This document shows, in pieces, positions 28,173-37,758 of a DNA stretch of 64,000 bases. Made by a program: the position numbers and the translations under genes. Origin of the DNA: Aliishimia sp963721175 (GTDB lineage Bacteria > Pseudomonadota > Alphaproteobacteria > Rhodobacterales > Rhodobacteraceae); contig CAVRIG010000007.1 in the NCBI GenBank assembly GCA_963721175.1, positions 620,001 through 684,000 of the forward strand. Direction: 5' to 3'. Each line of letters opens with the position of its first letter. Position 1 is the first letter of the stretch. The notes beneath the pieces were generated by a model that made no database searches, was not told the DNA's origin, and worked only from the letters and a program-made list of their open reading frames with translations.

Positions 28173-28637
28173 TCACGATCCGGCGTCCACGATCGCGATG
28201 CCGCCATCCTCGAACCGCACGAAGCAGGAGCTTGGCGTCAGCTCCGGCAGTACGGTCGTTCTTCCGCGCACGCTGATCCCGTCCCGACACCGCGGGATTT
28301 CCGTCGGCGCGTACCCGCGTTCGGCCATGCACAGCGTCTCCACCCGCTGCCGCAAGCTCGAGTTGACGTCCACCGAGTAGATCTCCCCCGGGATCCAGTA
28401 GCCGCCGGTCAGACGGCAACGGCCCCGACTGTCGCAGATCTGGCGCGGGGGTATGTAGTATGGCGGATCCTGCCGCGTCTGATTGGCCACAGGCGCCGAC
28501 TGGACTGCGCGGACCTCGCACTGGATCGTGTCCGACTGCCATCGCGCGACGGGCACGCCCGGCTTGTAGTAGATCTGCAACGGCGCGCAGGCGCCAAGGC
28601 ATATCGCAAGTGTCAGGAATGCCGCAATCGGTTTCAT
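28173..28637 (-). CDS. small lipoprotein of unknown function
   Basis: 154 residues from ATG 28637. Signal peptide and lipobox MKPIAAFLTLAICLGAC predict an outer membrane or periplasmic lipoprotein. The mature part has several cysteines (for example IQCEVRAVQ, CDSRGRCRLTGGYWIPGE, TLCMAERGY) likely to form disulfides. I do not recognise a named family. It converges on ntrX and is divergent from trkA. Confidence 0.75.
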   Translation of the reverse strand: MKPIAAFLTLAICLGACAPLQIYYKPGVPVARWQSDTIQCEVRAVQSAPVANQTRQDPPYYIPPRQICDSRGRCRLTGGYWIPGEIYSVDVNSSLRQRVETLCMAERGYAPTEIPRCRDGISVRGRTTVLPELTPSSCFVRFEDGGIAIVDAGS

Positions 28638-28761
28638 GAGGGCAGCATGCCCGAATTGGTGAGGCCGGACAACAACCAGCCGCAAGACGCGATTGACCGG
28701 TTCCGGACCATCTGTCATTCAGTCGAGGCCGCACGCCATGCGGCTGCAGCGAGGCTGGTCG

Positions 28762-30138
28762 ATGAAGGTCATCATTTGCGGCGCGGGGCAGGTGGGCTGG
28801 CAGATCGCGCGCCACCTGTCGAGTGAACGCAATGACGTCACGATCGTGGACAGCAACCCTGATCTGGTCCGACGCGCCACCGACACCCTCGATGTGCAGG
28901 GCGTCGCGGGATTTGCCAGCTATCCCGACGTTCTCGACCGGGCCGGGGCGCGGGACGCCGACATGATCATCGCCGCCACCCATTCGGACGAGGTCAACAT
29001 GGTGACCTGCCAGGTGGCGCATTCGGTGTTCGGCATCGACCGCAAGATCGCCCGTCTGCGCAGCCAATCCTACCTGACCGCGATCTACTCGGACCTCTAC
29101 CGTCGCGATCACATGCCGATCGACGTCGTGATCAGCCCGGAACGCGAAGTCGCGGCCGCCGCGTTGCAGCGACTGTCGGCGCCGGCCGCCTTCGATATTG
29201 AAACATTCCTCGATGGTCAGGCGCAGCTTCTGGGGATCTCGATCGAGGAGGAGTGCCCGGTCATCAACACGCCGCTGCGGCAGTTGACCGACCTCTTCTC
29301 GACACTGCGCGCGGTCGTCGTCGGCGTCCGCCGCGAAGGCACGCTGTTCGCGCCGGAGGCGGGCGATCAGCTCTTCATCGGCGACGACTGCTATGTCTTC
29401 GTGCATCGCGACGACATGCCGCGCACGCTGGAGATCTTTGGCAAGACGCAAGCCAAGCAGGAGCGCGTGGTGCTGATCGGCGGCGGGAACGTGGGTCTTG
29501 CCGTGGCCAAGGCACTGGAGGGGCGTGCGGCGCGCATCCGCACGAAGGTGATCGAGAAGAGCAGAGCCAGCGCCGAACGCGCGGCCGAGGCGCTGGAGCG
29601 GACGATCGTGCTCAACGGCGACGGTCTGGACGTGGCTCTGCTGCACGAGGCGGGCGTGTCGCGCGCCGATGCGGTGCTGACGGTGACGGACGACGACAAG
29701 ACCAACCTGCTGGCGGCGGTCCGGGCGAAGTCCGAAGGGTGCCCGTTCACCATCGCGCTCATCAACGACCCGACGCTGGTGCCGATGATGGGGCCGCTCG
29801 GGATCGATGCCTACATCAACCCGCGCGCGACCACGGTCAGCTCGATCCTGCGCCATATCCGCCACGGGCGCGTGCGCTCGCTCTATTCCGTGGGCGATGC
29901 CGAGGCCGAGGTGATCGAGGCGGAGGTGCTCTCCACCTCGCCCATGGCCGGCAAGAAGATCGGCGATATCGACTTTCCCGAAGGTGTTCTGATCGGCGCG
30001 GTGCGGAAAGGCAAGAACGTGATCCGTCCCACCGCGGAGACCCGCATCGACGAAGGTGACATCGTCGTCATCTTTGCGCTTGCCGGTGACGTGCCGGAGG
30101 TCGAGCGCCTGATGCAGGTCTCGATCGACTTCTTCTGA
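28762..30138 (+). CDS. trkA: Trk potassium uptake regulatory protein TrkA
   Basis: 458 residues from ATG 28762 (MKVIICGAGQVGWQIARHL). Two RCK units: NAD-binding Rossmann folds at the N terminus and again at VVLIGGGNVGLAVAKALEG, each followed by a TrkA-C domain. It is the cytoplasmic gating ring for TrkH. The stop overlaps the start of trkH (position 30138 shared), so the pair is co-translated. The trkA-trkH position after ntrYX is conserved in Rhodobacterales and many other alphaproteobacteria. Confidence 0.95.
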   Translation: MKVIICGAGQVGWQIARHLSSERNDVTIVDSNPDLVRRATDTLDVQGVAGFASYPDVLDRAGARDADMIIAATHSDEVNMVTCQVAHSVFGIDRKIARLRSQSYLTAIYSDLYRRDHMPIDVVISPEREVAAAALQRLSAPAAFDIETFLDGQAQLLGISIEEECPVINTPLRQLTDLFSTLRAVVVGVRREGTLFAPEAGDQLFIGDDCYVFVHRDDMPRTLEIFGKTQAKQERVVLIGGGNVGLAVAKALEGRAARIRTKVIEKSRASAERAAEALERTIVLNGDGLDVALLHEAGVSRADAVLTVTDDDKTNLLAAVRAKSEGCPFTIALINDPTLVPMMGPLGIDAYINPRATTVSSILRHIRHGRVRSLYSVGDAEAEVIEAEVLSTSPMAGKKIGDIDFPEGVLIGAVRKGKNVIRPTAETRIDEGDIVVIFALAGDVPEVERLMQVSIDFF

Positions 30139-31706
30139 TGCGCCGGAATGTGCCCAGGGCCACGCGCCGAAACCTTCGCGAAGTCGGCTTCTGGACACAG
30201 GTCGCAGACCTGCCGCTGTTTCTCCTGGCCCTCGGCGCTGCGTCGGCCTCCATGTACCTTCCCGCGATACATGCGTTCGTGGTGGACGAGAACAGCGAAG
30301 CGCAGGCCTTCGCCTACGCGGGAACGCTCGGCTTGATCCTCTTCGCGCTGCTTGGCGCCGCCATGCTGGGCCGGCCATCGCGGCAGGGCACGCTCGGGCC
30401 GCTTCTTTCGCTCTTCTCGGTCATGACGGTTCTGCCCTTCGCGCTTGCAATCCCGTTCTTCGAGGGGTTGCGGACCACGACCTGGATGAACGCTTATCTG
30501 GAGATGGTCAGTGCCGTGACCACCACCGGTCTCACCGTTTTCGAAGAGCCGGGCCGATTGTCGAGCCCGCTGCACCTCTGGCGGTCACAGGTGGCCTGGA
30601 TGGGCGGCTTCGTGATGTGGGTGGCCGCGGCGGCGGTGCTGGCGCCCTTGAACCTCGGGGGGTTCGAGGTGACCGCGCGGGCGGAACCCGGTCAGGAGGA
30701 TGTGGCCGCGAACCGAATGAACAGTGCCGACACGCGCACGCGGCTTTTCAGGTCCGTGGGCCAGCTATTCCCGATCTACCTGGGGTTGACCATCCTGCTG
30801 TGGGTCCTGCTGTTGATCGCCGGCGACAGGCCTCTGGTGGCCCTCTGCCACGCGATGGCCGTGATGTCGACGTCGGGGATCTCGCCCGTCGGCGGGCTGG
30901 AGGCGGCCGGCTCCGGATGGCTGGGAGAGGCACTGCTCTTTCTCTTCATGGTGTTCGCCATTTCGCGCCTGACCTTCTCGACCGACACCGTGACCACGCC
31001 CGGCCGCGGCCTGCGATCGGATCCGGAATTCCAGATGGCGGCCTTCGTGCTCGTCTCGGTGCCGCTCCTGCTGTTCATGCGGCACTGGTTCGGCGCCCTG
31101 GACGTGGACCGGGAAGAGGAATTCTTCGGGGCCCTCCGTGCGCTTTGGGGCAGCCTCTTCACCGTGATGAGCTTTCTCACCACCACCGGTTTCACCAGCG
31201 CCGACTGGGTCACCGCGCAGGTCTGGTCGGGGCTGCGCACGCCGGGGCTGATCCTCATGGGTCTTGCGCTGATCGGCGGCGGGGTGGCCACGACGGCCGG
31301 TGGCGTCAAGTTGCTCCGCGTCTTCGCGCTCTACCGCCACGGAGTGCGCGAGATGGAGCGGCTGGTCCATCCGTCCTCCGTCAGCGGAGCCCGCGGGATG
31401 GGACGCAGGCTTCAGCGGCAGGGCGCTTTCATCGCGTGGATCTTCTTCATGCTCTTCGCCTTCTCGCTCGCCGCCATGTCGCTGGCGCTGGCGGCGCTCG
31501 GGCTCAACTTCGAGGATGCCATGATCCTCAGCGTCGCCGGGCTGTCGAACACCGGCCCCCTGATCGTGGTGGCGGGCGAGGAGGCGATCCGTATCGCGGA
31601 CCTGAGTGCCGGCACGAAGGCCGTGCTCTGTGCGGCCATGGTGGTCGGCCGCCTGGAAACGCTGGCGATCATCGCGCTTCTGACACCGGACCTCTGGCGG
31701 TCCTGA
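30138..31706 (+). CDS. trkH: TrkH-family potassium channel subunit
   Basis: 522 residues with about ten hydrophobic helices. Selectivity-filter loops are visible as SAVTTTGLTVFEEP, AVMSTSGISPVGG, SFLTTTGFTSADW and SVAGLSNTGPL, the four pore repeats of the SKT superfamily. It imports K+ together with TrkA, encoded directly upstream with overlapping codons. Intact. Confidence 0.94.
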   Translation: MRRNVPRATRRNLREVGFWTQVADLPLFLLALGAASASMYLPAIHAFVVDENSEAQAFAYAGTLGLILFALLGAAMLGRPSRQGTLGPLLSLFSVMTVLPFALAIPFFEGLRTTTWMNAYLEMVSAVTTTGLTVFEEPGRLSSPLHLWRSQVAWMGGFVMWVAAAAVLAPLNLGGFEVTARAEPGQEDVAANRMNSADTRTRLFRSVGQLFPIYLGLTILLWVLLLIAGDRPLVALCHAMAVMSTSGISPVGGLEAAGSGWLGEALLFLFMVFAISRLTFSTDTVTTPGRGLRSDPEFQMAAFVLVSVPLLLFMRHWFGALDVDREEEFFGALRALWGSLFTVMSFLTTTGFTSADWVTAQVWSGLRTPGLILMGLALIGGGVATTAGGVKLLRVFALYRHGVREMERLVHPSSVSGARGMGRRLQRQGAFIAWIFFMLFAFSLAAMSLALAALGLNFEDAMILSVAGLSNTGPLIVVAGEEAIRIADLSAGTKAVLCAAMVVGRLETLAIIALLTPDLWRS

Positions 31707-31833
31707 AACCGGTGGGTTCGCCCGCCGCGACCGCACGTTTTTGGGGTGGAATCTTCGAAACCTTCCCGACATACTTGCCGCGAGGGAACGTTGAGCGCGA
31801 TTGCGCGCAGCAAGAACAAAGGTCTAAATACTA

Positions 31834-32073
31834 ATGGCTTCTGACAAACAGAATCTGCAAGACGCATTTTTGAACCATGTCCGCAAGACGAAGGTACCGG
31901 TCACCATCTTTCTGATCAACGGCGTGAAGCTGCAGGGGGTCATCACCTGGTTCGACAATTTCTGCGTCTTGCTGCGGCGTGACGGTCAAAGCCAACTTGT
32001 GTACAAGCACGCGATTTCCACGATCATGCCATCGCAACCGATCAGCCTCTATGAAGGCGAAGACAACGGTTGA
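31834..32073 (+). CDS. hfq: RNA chaperone Hfq
   Basis: 79 residues. Sm1 motif (QDAFLNHVRKTKVPVTIFLI, GVKLQGVITWFDNF) and Sm2 motif (YKHAISTIMP) are complete. Hfq pairs small RNAs with mRNAs. The 127 bases before it carry AAAGG near the start, and hfq probably has its own promoter apart from trkH. The hfq-hflX pair is conserved. Relevant here because a candidate small RNA lies at 51.5 kb. Confidence 0.97.
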   Translation: MASDKQNLQDAFLNHVRKTKVPVTIFLINGVKLQGVITWFDNFCVLLRRDGQSQLVYKHAISTIMPSQPISLYEGEDNG

Positions 32074-33359
32074 GCGAGACACCCGCCGATCCGACCCTCG
32101 TGACGGAGACCCGTACCTGGGTCCTGCATCCCGACATCAAGAGCAACTTCGACCGGCGCGCATCCGGACCCGCGCTGGCGGAGGCGGTGTCGCTCGCGCA
32201 CGCGTTGCCCGGCCTGCATGTGGCGGGCCAGCAGGTCGTGCCCTTGCCACGCCCGCAACCCGCGGCACTTTTCGGATCCGGCAAGGTCGAGGAACTGGCG
32301 CAAAAGCTGAAGGCCGAGGAGGTCGAACTCGTGGTGGTCGATGGCCCGGTGACGCCGGTCCAGCAGCGCAACCTGGAGAAGGCCTGGAACTGCAAGGTGC
32401 TCGATCGGACCGGCCTGATCCTGGAGATCTTTTCCGATCGCGCGGCCACGCGCGAAGGCGTGCTGCAGGTCGAGATGGCGCATCTGAGCTATCAGCGCAC
32501 GCGGCTGGTGCGCGCCTGGACCCACCTCGAACGCCAGCGTGGCGGATTGGGGTTCGTGGGCGGTCCGGGCGAGACGCAGATCGAGGCCGACCGTAGGGCC
32601 ATCGACGAACAGCTTGTCCGGCTGAAACGGCAGCTCGAGAAGGTCGTCCGGACCCGCGGGCTGCACCGCGCGGCACGTGCCAAGGTGCCCTATCCGATCG
32701 TTGCACTCGTGGGCTACACGAACGCGGGCAAATCGACGCTCTTCAACCGGCTGACGGGTGCGGAGGTGATGGTGAAGGACATGCTCTTTGCCACGCTCGA
32801 CCCGACGATGCGAAAGGTCGAGTTGCCCGATGGGCCGGAGATGATCCTGTCGGACACCGTCGGCTTCATCTCCGATCTGCCGACCGAATTGGTCGCCGCG
32901 TTCCGCGCCACGCTGGAAGAGGTGCTGGAGGCCGATCTGATCGTGCATGTCCGCGACATCTCTCACGGCGAGACCGAAGCGCAGGCCGCCAATGTCCGCG
33001 ACATCCTCGGCAGTCTCGGCGTGGAGCCGGACCGTCCGCTGTTCGAGCTCTGGAACAAGATCGACCTGGTGCCCGGCGAGCAGGCCGAGGCGCTGCGCAA
33101 CCGGGCGGCCCGGTCGGATGATGTCTTCGTCGCGTCCGCGCTGACCGGTGAGGGGCTGCCGGAAGTTCTGGCCGCCGTGGCCGACACGCTCAGGGGCGCG
33201 GTCGCGGAAGAGGAACTGCGCCTTTCGCACGCGGATGGCCGCAAACGCGCCTGGCTCTACGAACGGGAGCTGGTTCAGGACGAGGAGGTGGAAGAGGACG
33301 GCATCTCCCTCCGCGTCCGCTGGACTCCGCAGCAGAAGGCCGCTTTCGGGAGGTTGTGA
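32070..33359 (+). CDS. hflX: ribosome-associated GTPase HflX
   Basis: 429 residues. The N-terminal HflX domain (FGSGKVEELAQKLK) and glycine-rich linker GGLGFVGGPGETQIEADRR precede a GTPase domain with G1 GYTNAGKSTLFN, G3 DTVGFISDLP and G4 NKID. HflX splits stalled ribosomes and rescues heat-damaged ones. The start is TTG 32070, whose last two bases are the first bases of the hfq TGA (TTGA overlap); no ATG fits. Coupled translation with hfq is likely. Confidence 0.93.
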   Translation: MSETPADPTLVTETRTWVLHPDIKSNFDRRASGPALAEAVSLAHALPGLHVAGQQVVPLPRPQPAALFGSGKVEELAQKLKAEEVELVVVDGPVTPVQQRNLEKAWNCKVLDRTGLILEIFSDRAATREGVLQVEMAHLSYQRTRLVRAWTHLERQRGGLGFVGGPGETQIEADRRAIDEQLVRLKRQLEKVVRTRGLHRAARAKVPYPIVALVGYTNAGKSTLFNRLTGAEVMVKDMLFATLDPTMRKVELPDGPEMILSDTVGFISDLPTELVAAFRATLEEVLEADLIVHVRDISHGETEAQAANVRDILGSLGVEPDRPLFELWNKIDLVPGEQAEALRNRAARSDDVFVASALTGEGLPEVLAAVADTLRGAVAEEELRLSHADGRKRAWLYERELVQDEEVEEDGISLRVRWTPQQKAAFGRL

Positions 33360-33529
33360 CGCGGGGCCAGGACGCCTCCACTTTCGACGCAGAAACCCTG
33401 ACCGGCGCGAAGGGGTCCAGTATCGATTGCCGTGTGGCGCAGCCCGAGCCAAGCCTGAGAATACCGCTGAAATGCGGAACAATGGCCCGGCTTCAGTGTT
33501 TCACTGATCCATTGAAAGGAGACACCGAC

Positions 33530-34006
33530 ATGAAACATCATATCACCTCCGTTCTGGCACTCGCCATTACTACTGGAACAGCCGGAATGGCTCTATCGCA
33601 AATGAATGAGGAAAGGGGTGCCTACAGTGGTGTCGTGGACAATGAACTGAGCGAACAGTTCATTCGTGCCGAGAACATCATCGGTGCCGACATCTACACC
33701 CAGTACATGGATTACGACGAGAATGTCTGGAACGACACCGACTACTACACCGAGTTGAATACGGATTGGGAAGAAGTCGGCGAAGTCTCGGATCTGGTGA
33801 TTTCCAGGGATGGCAGGATCGTGGGCGTGATCGCCGAAGTCGGCGGTTGGCTCGATATTGGCGATGCGGATGTGGTCATCGACATCAACGATCTTAAGAC
33901 CGTCGGCGGAAGCTTCGAGAACAGCTGGGGCGATCTTGCTCTGGTCACGCCACTGACCGAGGAACAACTCGAGTCGCGCCAGGAAGTCGACAGCGGCTGG
34001 TGGTAA
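33530..34006 (+). CDS. secreted PRC-barrel domain protein
   Basis: 158 residues from ATG 33530 with ribosome site AAAGGAGA. Signal peptide ITSVLALAITTGTAGMALSQ; then an acidic, tyrosine-rich segment and a PRC-barrel (VGEVSDLVISRDGRIVGVIA, EVGGWLDIGDADVVIDIN). PRC-barrel proteins of this exported type occur in many alphaproteobacteria; their ligands are mostly unknown. The gene stands alone between hflX and the convergent rluE-like gene. Its GC content is visibly lower than its neighbours. Confidence 0.85.
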   Translation: MKHHITSVLALAITTGTAGMALSQMNEERGAYSGVVDNELSEQFIRAENIIGADIYTQYMDYDENVWNDTDYYTELNTDWEEVGEVSDLVISRDGRIVGVIAEVGGWLDIGDADVVIDINDLKTVGGSFENSWGDLALVTPLTEEQLESRQEVDSGWW

Positions 34007-34069
34007 GGACCCTGTCGTGGCGGTCCGCGTTTCGCGCGGACCGCTGCCAAAACCGGATTTGTCGGTCAG

Positions 34070-34618
34070 CTACCCGACCTGCCGCCATTCCCCCGGCGCC
34101 AGGCCTTGCAGCGTCCAGTCGCCGACCGACCAGCGGATCAGGCGTAGCGTTGGATGACCCACGGCAGCGGTCATGCGACGGACCTGGCGATTGCGGCCTT
34201 CCCGGATCGTGAGTTCCAGCCAGCTCTCCGGCACCGACTTGCGCACGCGGATCGGCGGATCGCGGAACCAGAGCCAGTCGGGTTCGGACACGATGCGCAC
34301 CGTGGCGGGCAGCGTCGGTCCGTCCTTCAACGTCACGCCATCGCGCAGTGCAGCCAGCGATGCATCGTCGGGAACCCCTTCGACCTGCGCGAGATAGGAC
34401 TTGGCCAGCTTGTGCTTCGGATCGGCGATGCGTGCCTGTCGGCGGCCGTCATCGGTCAGCACCAGCAGACCTTCGCTGTCGCGGTCGAGACGCCCGGCCG
34501 GATACACGCCGGCCGCGTCGATAAACTTGGACAAAGTCGCGCGCGGAGTATCGGAATTGCCGCGGTCGGTGAACTGGCTCAACACGCCATAGGGCTTGTT
34601 GAAGAGGATCAGCATCAC
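34070..34618 (-). CDS. rluE: RsuA/RluE-family 23S rRNA pseudouridine synthase
   Basis: 182 residues with the catalytic motif GRLDRDSEGLLVLTDDG (Asp in RLD) and the C-terminal RQVRRMTAAVGHPTLRLIR block. The short length without an S4 domain, and the N-terminal LILFNKPYGVLSQFTD, match RluE, which modifies U2457 of 23S rRNA in E. coli. The start overlaps the stop of the upstream DUF3237 gene (TGATG), giving a three-gene overlapping chain with the acylase. Confidence 0.88.
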   Translation of the reverse strand: MMLILFNKPYGVLSQFTDRGNSDTPRATLSKFIDAAGVYPAGRLDRDSEGLLVLTDDGRRQARIADPKHKLAKSYLAQVEGVPDDASLAALRDGVTLKDGPTLPATVRIVSEPDWLWFRDPPIRVRKSVPESWLELTIREGRNRQVRRMTAAVGHPTLRLIRWSVGDWTLQGLAPGEWRQVG

Positions 34619-35085
34619 GCGATGGCGTAAAGCGACATCACCACCGCCGAGGCATTGCGCATGCCGCTGCCGACAAAAAGCGTCCGGTTGACCCAGGCAT
34701 AGCGGTCGTCCCCAGTTTCAAGCCGCGCCTGCGTGCGCATGTAGTAGCTCTTCGGATCCACGTCCTCGCCCCGCGCGATGGAGGCAATCACGTCCTCGGG
34801 GCCGTGACGATAGCCGTAGTTCACGATCTCGATCGTCGCGCCGTCCTCGGTCTCCATGGCGTAGCGGGTGTCGAGTTCGGCGACGCCACCGGGCCAGATT
34901 GTCTGCCAGTCCGCGCCGACATTCAGGATCCGACCGTTCAGCCGCGGCCCGGTCACGCGCCCGCCGATGATCGGGATGATCCGTCGCTGACCAGCGCGGC
35001 CGGCACCCATTTCGCGGACTTCCGCCAGTTCGACGAAGAGGTCGCAGACATGCTCCAGCACCGGGGTCGCGGGCGACGAGGTCAT
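34615..35085 (-). CDS. DUF3237 family protein
   Basis: 156 residues. Typical DUF3237 blocks: GGRVTGPRLNGRILNVGADW, RYAMETEDGATIEIVNYGYR, YYMRTQARLETGDDRYAWVN. The family is a small beta-barrel of unknown activity. It sits between penicillin acylase and rluE with overlaps at both ends (ATGA with the acylase stop, TGATG with rluE), so it is part of one mRNA. A link to amide hydrolysis by the acylase is possible but not shown. Confidence 0.85.
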   Translation of the reverse strand: MTSSPATPVLEHVCDLFVELAEVREMGAGRAGQRRIIPIIGGRVTGPRLNGRILNVGADWQTIWPGGVAELDTRYAMETEDGATIEIVNYGYRHGPEDVIASIARGEDVDPKSYYMRTQARLETGDDRYAWVNRTLFVGSGMRNASAVVMSLYAIA

Positions 35086-37553
35086 GGTGCAGGCTCGAGT
35101 GTCGTCACGCCCACGGCAGCGGCCCGCGCCAGGTCGGGATCGAGCGACATCGGGATGTACTCGCCCCGCCGCCAGAGCTGCGCCAGATCGTCGTAGTGCG
35201 GGGAGAGCAGATGCCCCGACTGCCCGGTGGATATGACGAAGACCGAACTGTCCGGATCGGCGAAATCGTAGACCCCGCGATAGCCCGCACCGTGCACGTT
35301 GAAGAAGGGGTTCGGATCGGTGCCCTTGGTGCGACCGCGCAGCAGCGTGTTGTCCCCGCCGGAGGTCGATTGCCGGATGTTGACGAGATAGGAGACGCCC
35401 GGGATCTCCCCCAGAACCTGGTGGTCGTGGGTCGCCTGGTGCGCGTCGCCCCAGCGCAGGGTTTCGAAGTTGTCGCCGAAATGTTCCTCGATCCAGATCA
35501 GCGCATCGTCGAGCGCGAGTTGCGAGATCTCGGTACAGGTTTCCTCGGGCGCGGATTGCTTCACGTCGCACCAGGCGGCGGCGCCGTCGATATCGCGGAA
35601 GACGCGCTCGATGAACAGCGGCTCCACGTGGGTGAACTCTTCGGAGAGCGGGCCGAGATCGTCCCGGATCAGCCGCTTCTGCAGGGCGCGGATCCACGCG
35701 GCATAGAGCAGGGGTTCGGGCAGGTGCTCGTTCATCTCGCCGTTCCAGTTGGCGAGCAGGGTCAGCGCGCGCTGGCGCTTGCGTTCGGGGGTGCCGTCGG
35801 GGGCAGCCTCCCCGGTGAACCACAGATCCGCGCCGATGAGCGGCAGGAGCGAGCGGGCGGTGTAGCTGACGGTGTCGAGCTGCGCCTCGATGAAGCTGTC
35901 GCGGGTGTGGACTTCTCGCGATTGCATCAGGTTCTGCCAGCGACGAACGCGCTGGGTATCGCCCCATTCGAAGGAAATGTGGTTGGGAAAGGGACGCTCG
36001 ACGATCTTGTTGTTGGTGTTGCCGAGAATGCCCGACACCGGTTCGACGAATTCCGGGTTCGACAGGTACGGCATCCGCCCGTCCCAGCGGTTCTCCGGCA
36101 GCCAGCCCTGCGACGGAATGCGCCCCTGCGACTGGTGGCGGGCGTCGCGGCGCGGCACATGGCCGATGGTCTTGAGCGCGATGGTGTCGAGGTCGACCAT
36201 GGTGAGGTTCTGCGCCGGGGCGACGAAAGCCTCGCCCGCCCTGATCGCCTCGTCCACGTCGCCGGCGCGCATCAGCCCGATCGCGGCGGTCATCGACGTG
36301 TCGGCGCCGTCGAGCAGTGTCCAGTTGACGGCAGCCACGTGTCCGGGCGGGGTCACCTCGCCCAGGGCAAAGCTGGAGGGCGGCAGGACCGGTCCGTTCT
36401 CCGTCCAGCGGAGCTGCACGGTGATCGGTTCGGCGTCCTTGACCTCGATGATCGAGGCGCGGGTGCGGAAGGGTCTGTAACCGTCCGGCGTCAGGTATTC
36501 CTGCGGGTTGTCGGGGTTCTGCCGTTCGATGTAGACATCCTGGTCGTCCACGTAGGTCGTCGTCAGGCCCCAGCCCAACCGTGCGGAGCGGCCGGTGAGG
36601 ATCGTAGGCAGACCGGGGATCGTGCCACCGATCACGCCGCCCGTTTCCAGCTCCAGCCGGGCGAGATACCAGATCGCCGGTGCAGAAAAGCCCAGGTGGG
36701 GGTCGTTTGCCAGAAGCGTGCCGCCGGAGGCCGAGCGACCGGGCGCCGCGGCCCAGGCATTGGAGGCACCGGTCCGCCCGCGCGGCGGAAAGGGCGACAG
36801 CGGATGGTCGAGGCCGTCATCAAGCGTGGCATGTTTCGTGCCGGAGAGGGCGGGGAAGAGCTGCGAATACTCCGGAAGTACGGCGATGCCGGGACCGGGG
36901 ACGTCCGGCAGGATGTCGGAAAGCCGTTCCGGATCGTCGAGCCTCAGCGAGGTGCGCGCCCGCAGGACCTCCTCCTCGAGATGGCCGGAAAGCTGCAGAC
37001 CCATGACCTTGATGATGGCAAGGGAATCGGCGGGCACCCACGGAGCGACGGGCGCGTTGAACAGGAACATCTCCGGCGCACCGCGGCCCAGCGCGTCGCT
37101 GTTGATCTGTGCGATTCGAGCGTTGACGCCGGCGGCATAAGCCTCGAGCGCGGCTTTGGTGTAGTCGTCCTGCACCTCCACGCTCTGCTGCGCGAGGCGG
37201 TAGAGGTCTAGACGGCGAATGAAGGAATCGATTCCGACGGTCGACGACCCGAAAAGCTCGCTCAGCCTCCCTTGTGCGGTGCGCCGCATCATCGTCATCT
37301 GCCACAGACGATCCTGCGCATGGGCAAACCCCAGACCGAAAAACACATCCGGATCGGACTGGCCGAAGATATGCGGCACGTTGGAGTGGTCGCGCACGAT
37401 CTCGACAGGCGCCTCGAGACCGGCCACAGTCACCGTCCGGTTGTAGTCCGGAAGTGACCGCGACAGGAAGTAGTAGACACCGACCGCTGCAATCAGGACG
37501 AGCACAATCAGCCCGCCTGCGATCCTGAGCAGCCAGCGGAAGATCACCGGCAT
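35082..37553 (-). CDS. penicillin acylase family amidase
   Basis: 823 residues, intact, N-terminal nucleophile hydrolase made as one precursor. A signal anchor (LLRIAGGLIVLVLIAAVGVYYFL) leads it across the membrane. The alpha chain ends at RGRTGA and the beta chain would start with Ser264 (SNAW), the catalytic nucleophile. NDPHLGFSAPAIWYL and NTNNKIVERPFP are conserved beta-chain motifs. Substrates of this large family include beta-lactams and acyl-homoserine lactones; this member cannot be assigned. Upstream partner of DUF3237 and rluE. Start ATG 37553. Confidence 0.92.
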   Translation of the reverse strand: MPVIFRWLLRIAGGLIVLVLIAAVGVYYFLSRSLPDYNRTVTVAGLEAPVEIVRDHSNVPHIFGQSDPDVFFGLGFAHAQDRLWQMTMMRRTAQGRLSELFGSSTVGIDSFIRRLDLYRLAQQSVEVQDDYTKAALEAYAAGVNARIAQINSDALGRGAPEMFLFNAPVAPWVPADSLAIIKVMGLQLSGHLEEEVLRARTSLRLDDPERLSDILPDVPGPGIAVLPEYSQLFPALSGTKHATLDDGLDHPLSPFPPRGRTGASNAWAAAPGRSASGGTLLANDPHLGFSAPAIWYLARLELETGGVIGGTIPGLPTILTGRSARLGWGLTTTYVDDQDVYIERQNPDNPQEYLTPDGYRPFRTRASIIEVKDAEPITVQLRWTENGPVLPPSSFALGEVTPPGHVAAVNWTLLDGADTSMTAAIGLMRAGDVDEAIRAGEAFVAPAQNLTMVDLDTIALKTIGHVPRRDARHQSQGRIPSQGWLPENRWDGRMPYLSNPEFVEPVSGILGNTNNKIVERPFPNHISFEWGDTQRVRRWQNLMQSREVHTRDSFIEAQLDTVSYTARSLLPLIGADLWFTGEAAPDGTPERKRQRALTLLANWNGEMNEHLPEPLLYAAWIRALQKRLIRDDLGPLSEEFTHVEPLFIERVFRDIDGAAAWCDVKQSAPEETCTEISQLALDDALIWIEEHFGDNFETLRWGDAHQATHDHQVLGEIPGVSYLVNIRQSTSGGDNTLLRGRTKGTDPNPFFNVHGAGYRGVYDFADPDSSVFVISTGQSGHLLSPHYDDLAQLWRRGEYIPMSLDPDLARAAAVGVTTLEPAP

Positions 37554-37758
37554 GGCCGTTCCCCTTGCCCTCGTTGCTTCGTGTGGACTGTTAGGTGGGC
37601 GCGCCGCTCTTGGCAACACCGTCCACTGGCGGTTGCAGGAAATCAGCCTGCGAACGGCGCCTGACGGGGTTCAAAACTTTGTGGGGGGACAGGAGCACCT
37701 TAAGACTTAAACAAGGCTTTTGCGCGAGTTTGCCGCCTGACTCAGAGGGAGGTGCTCC

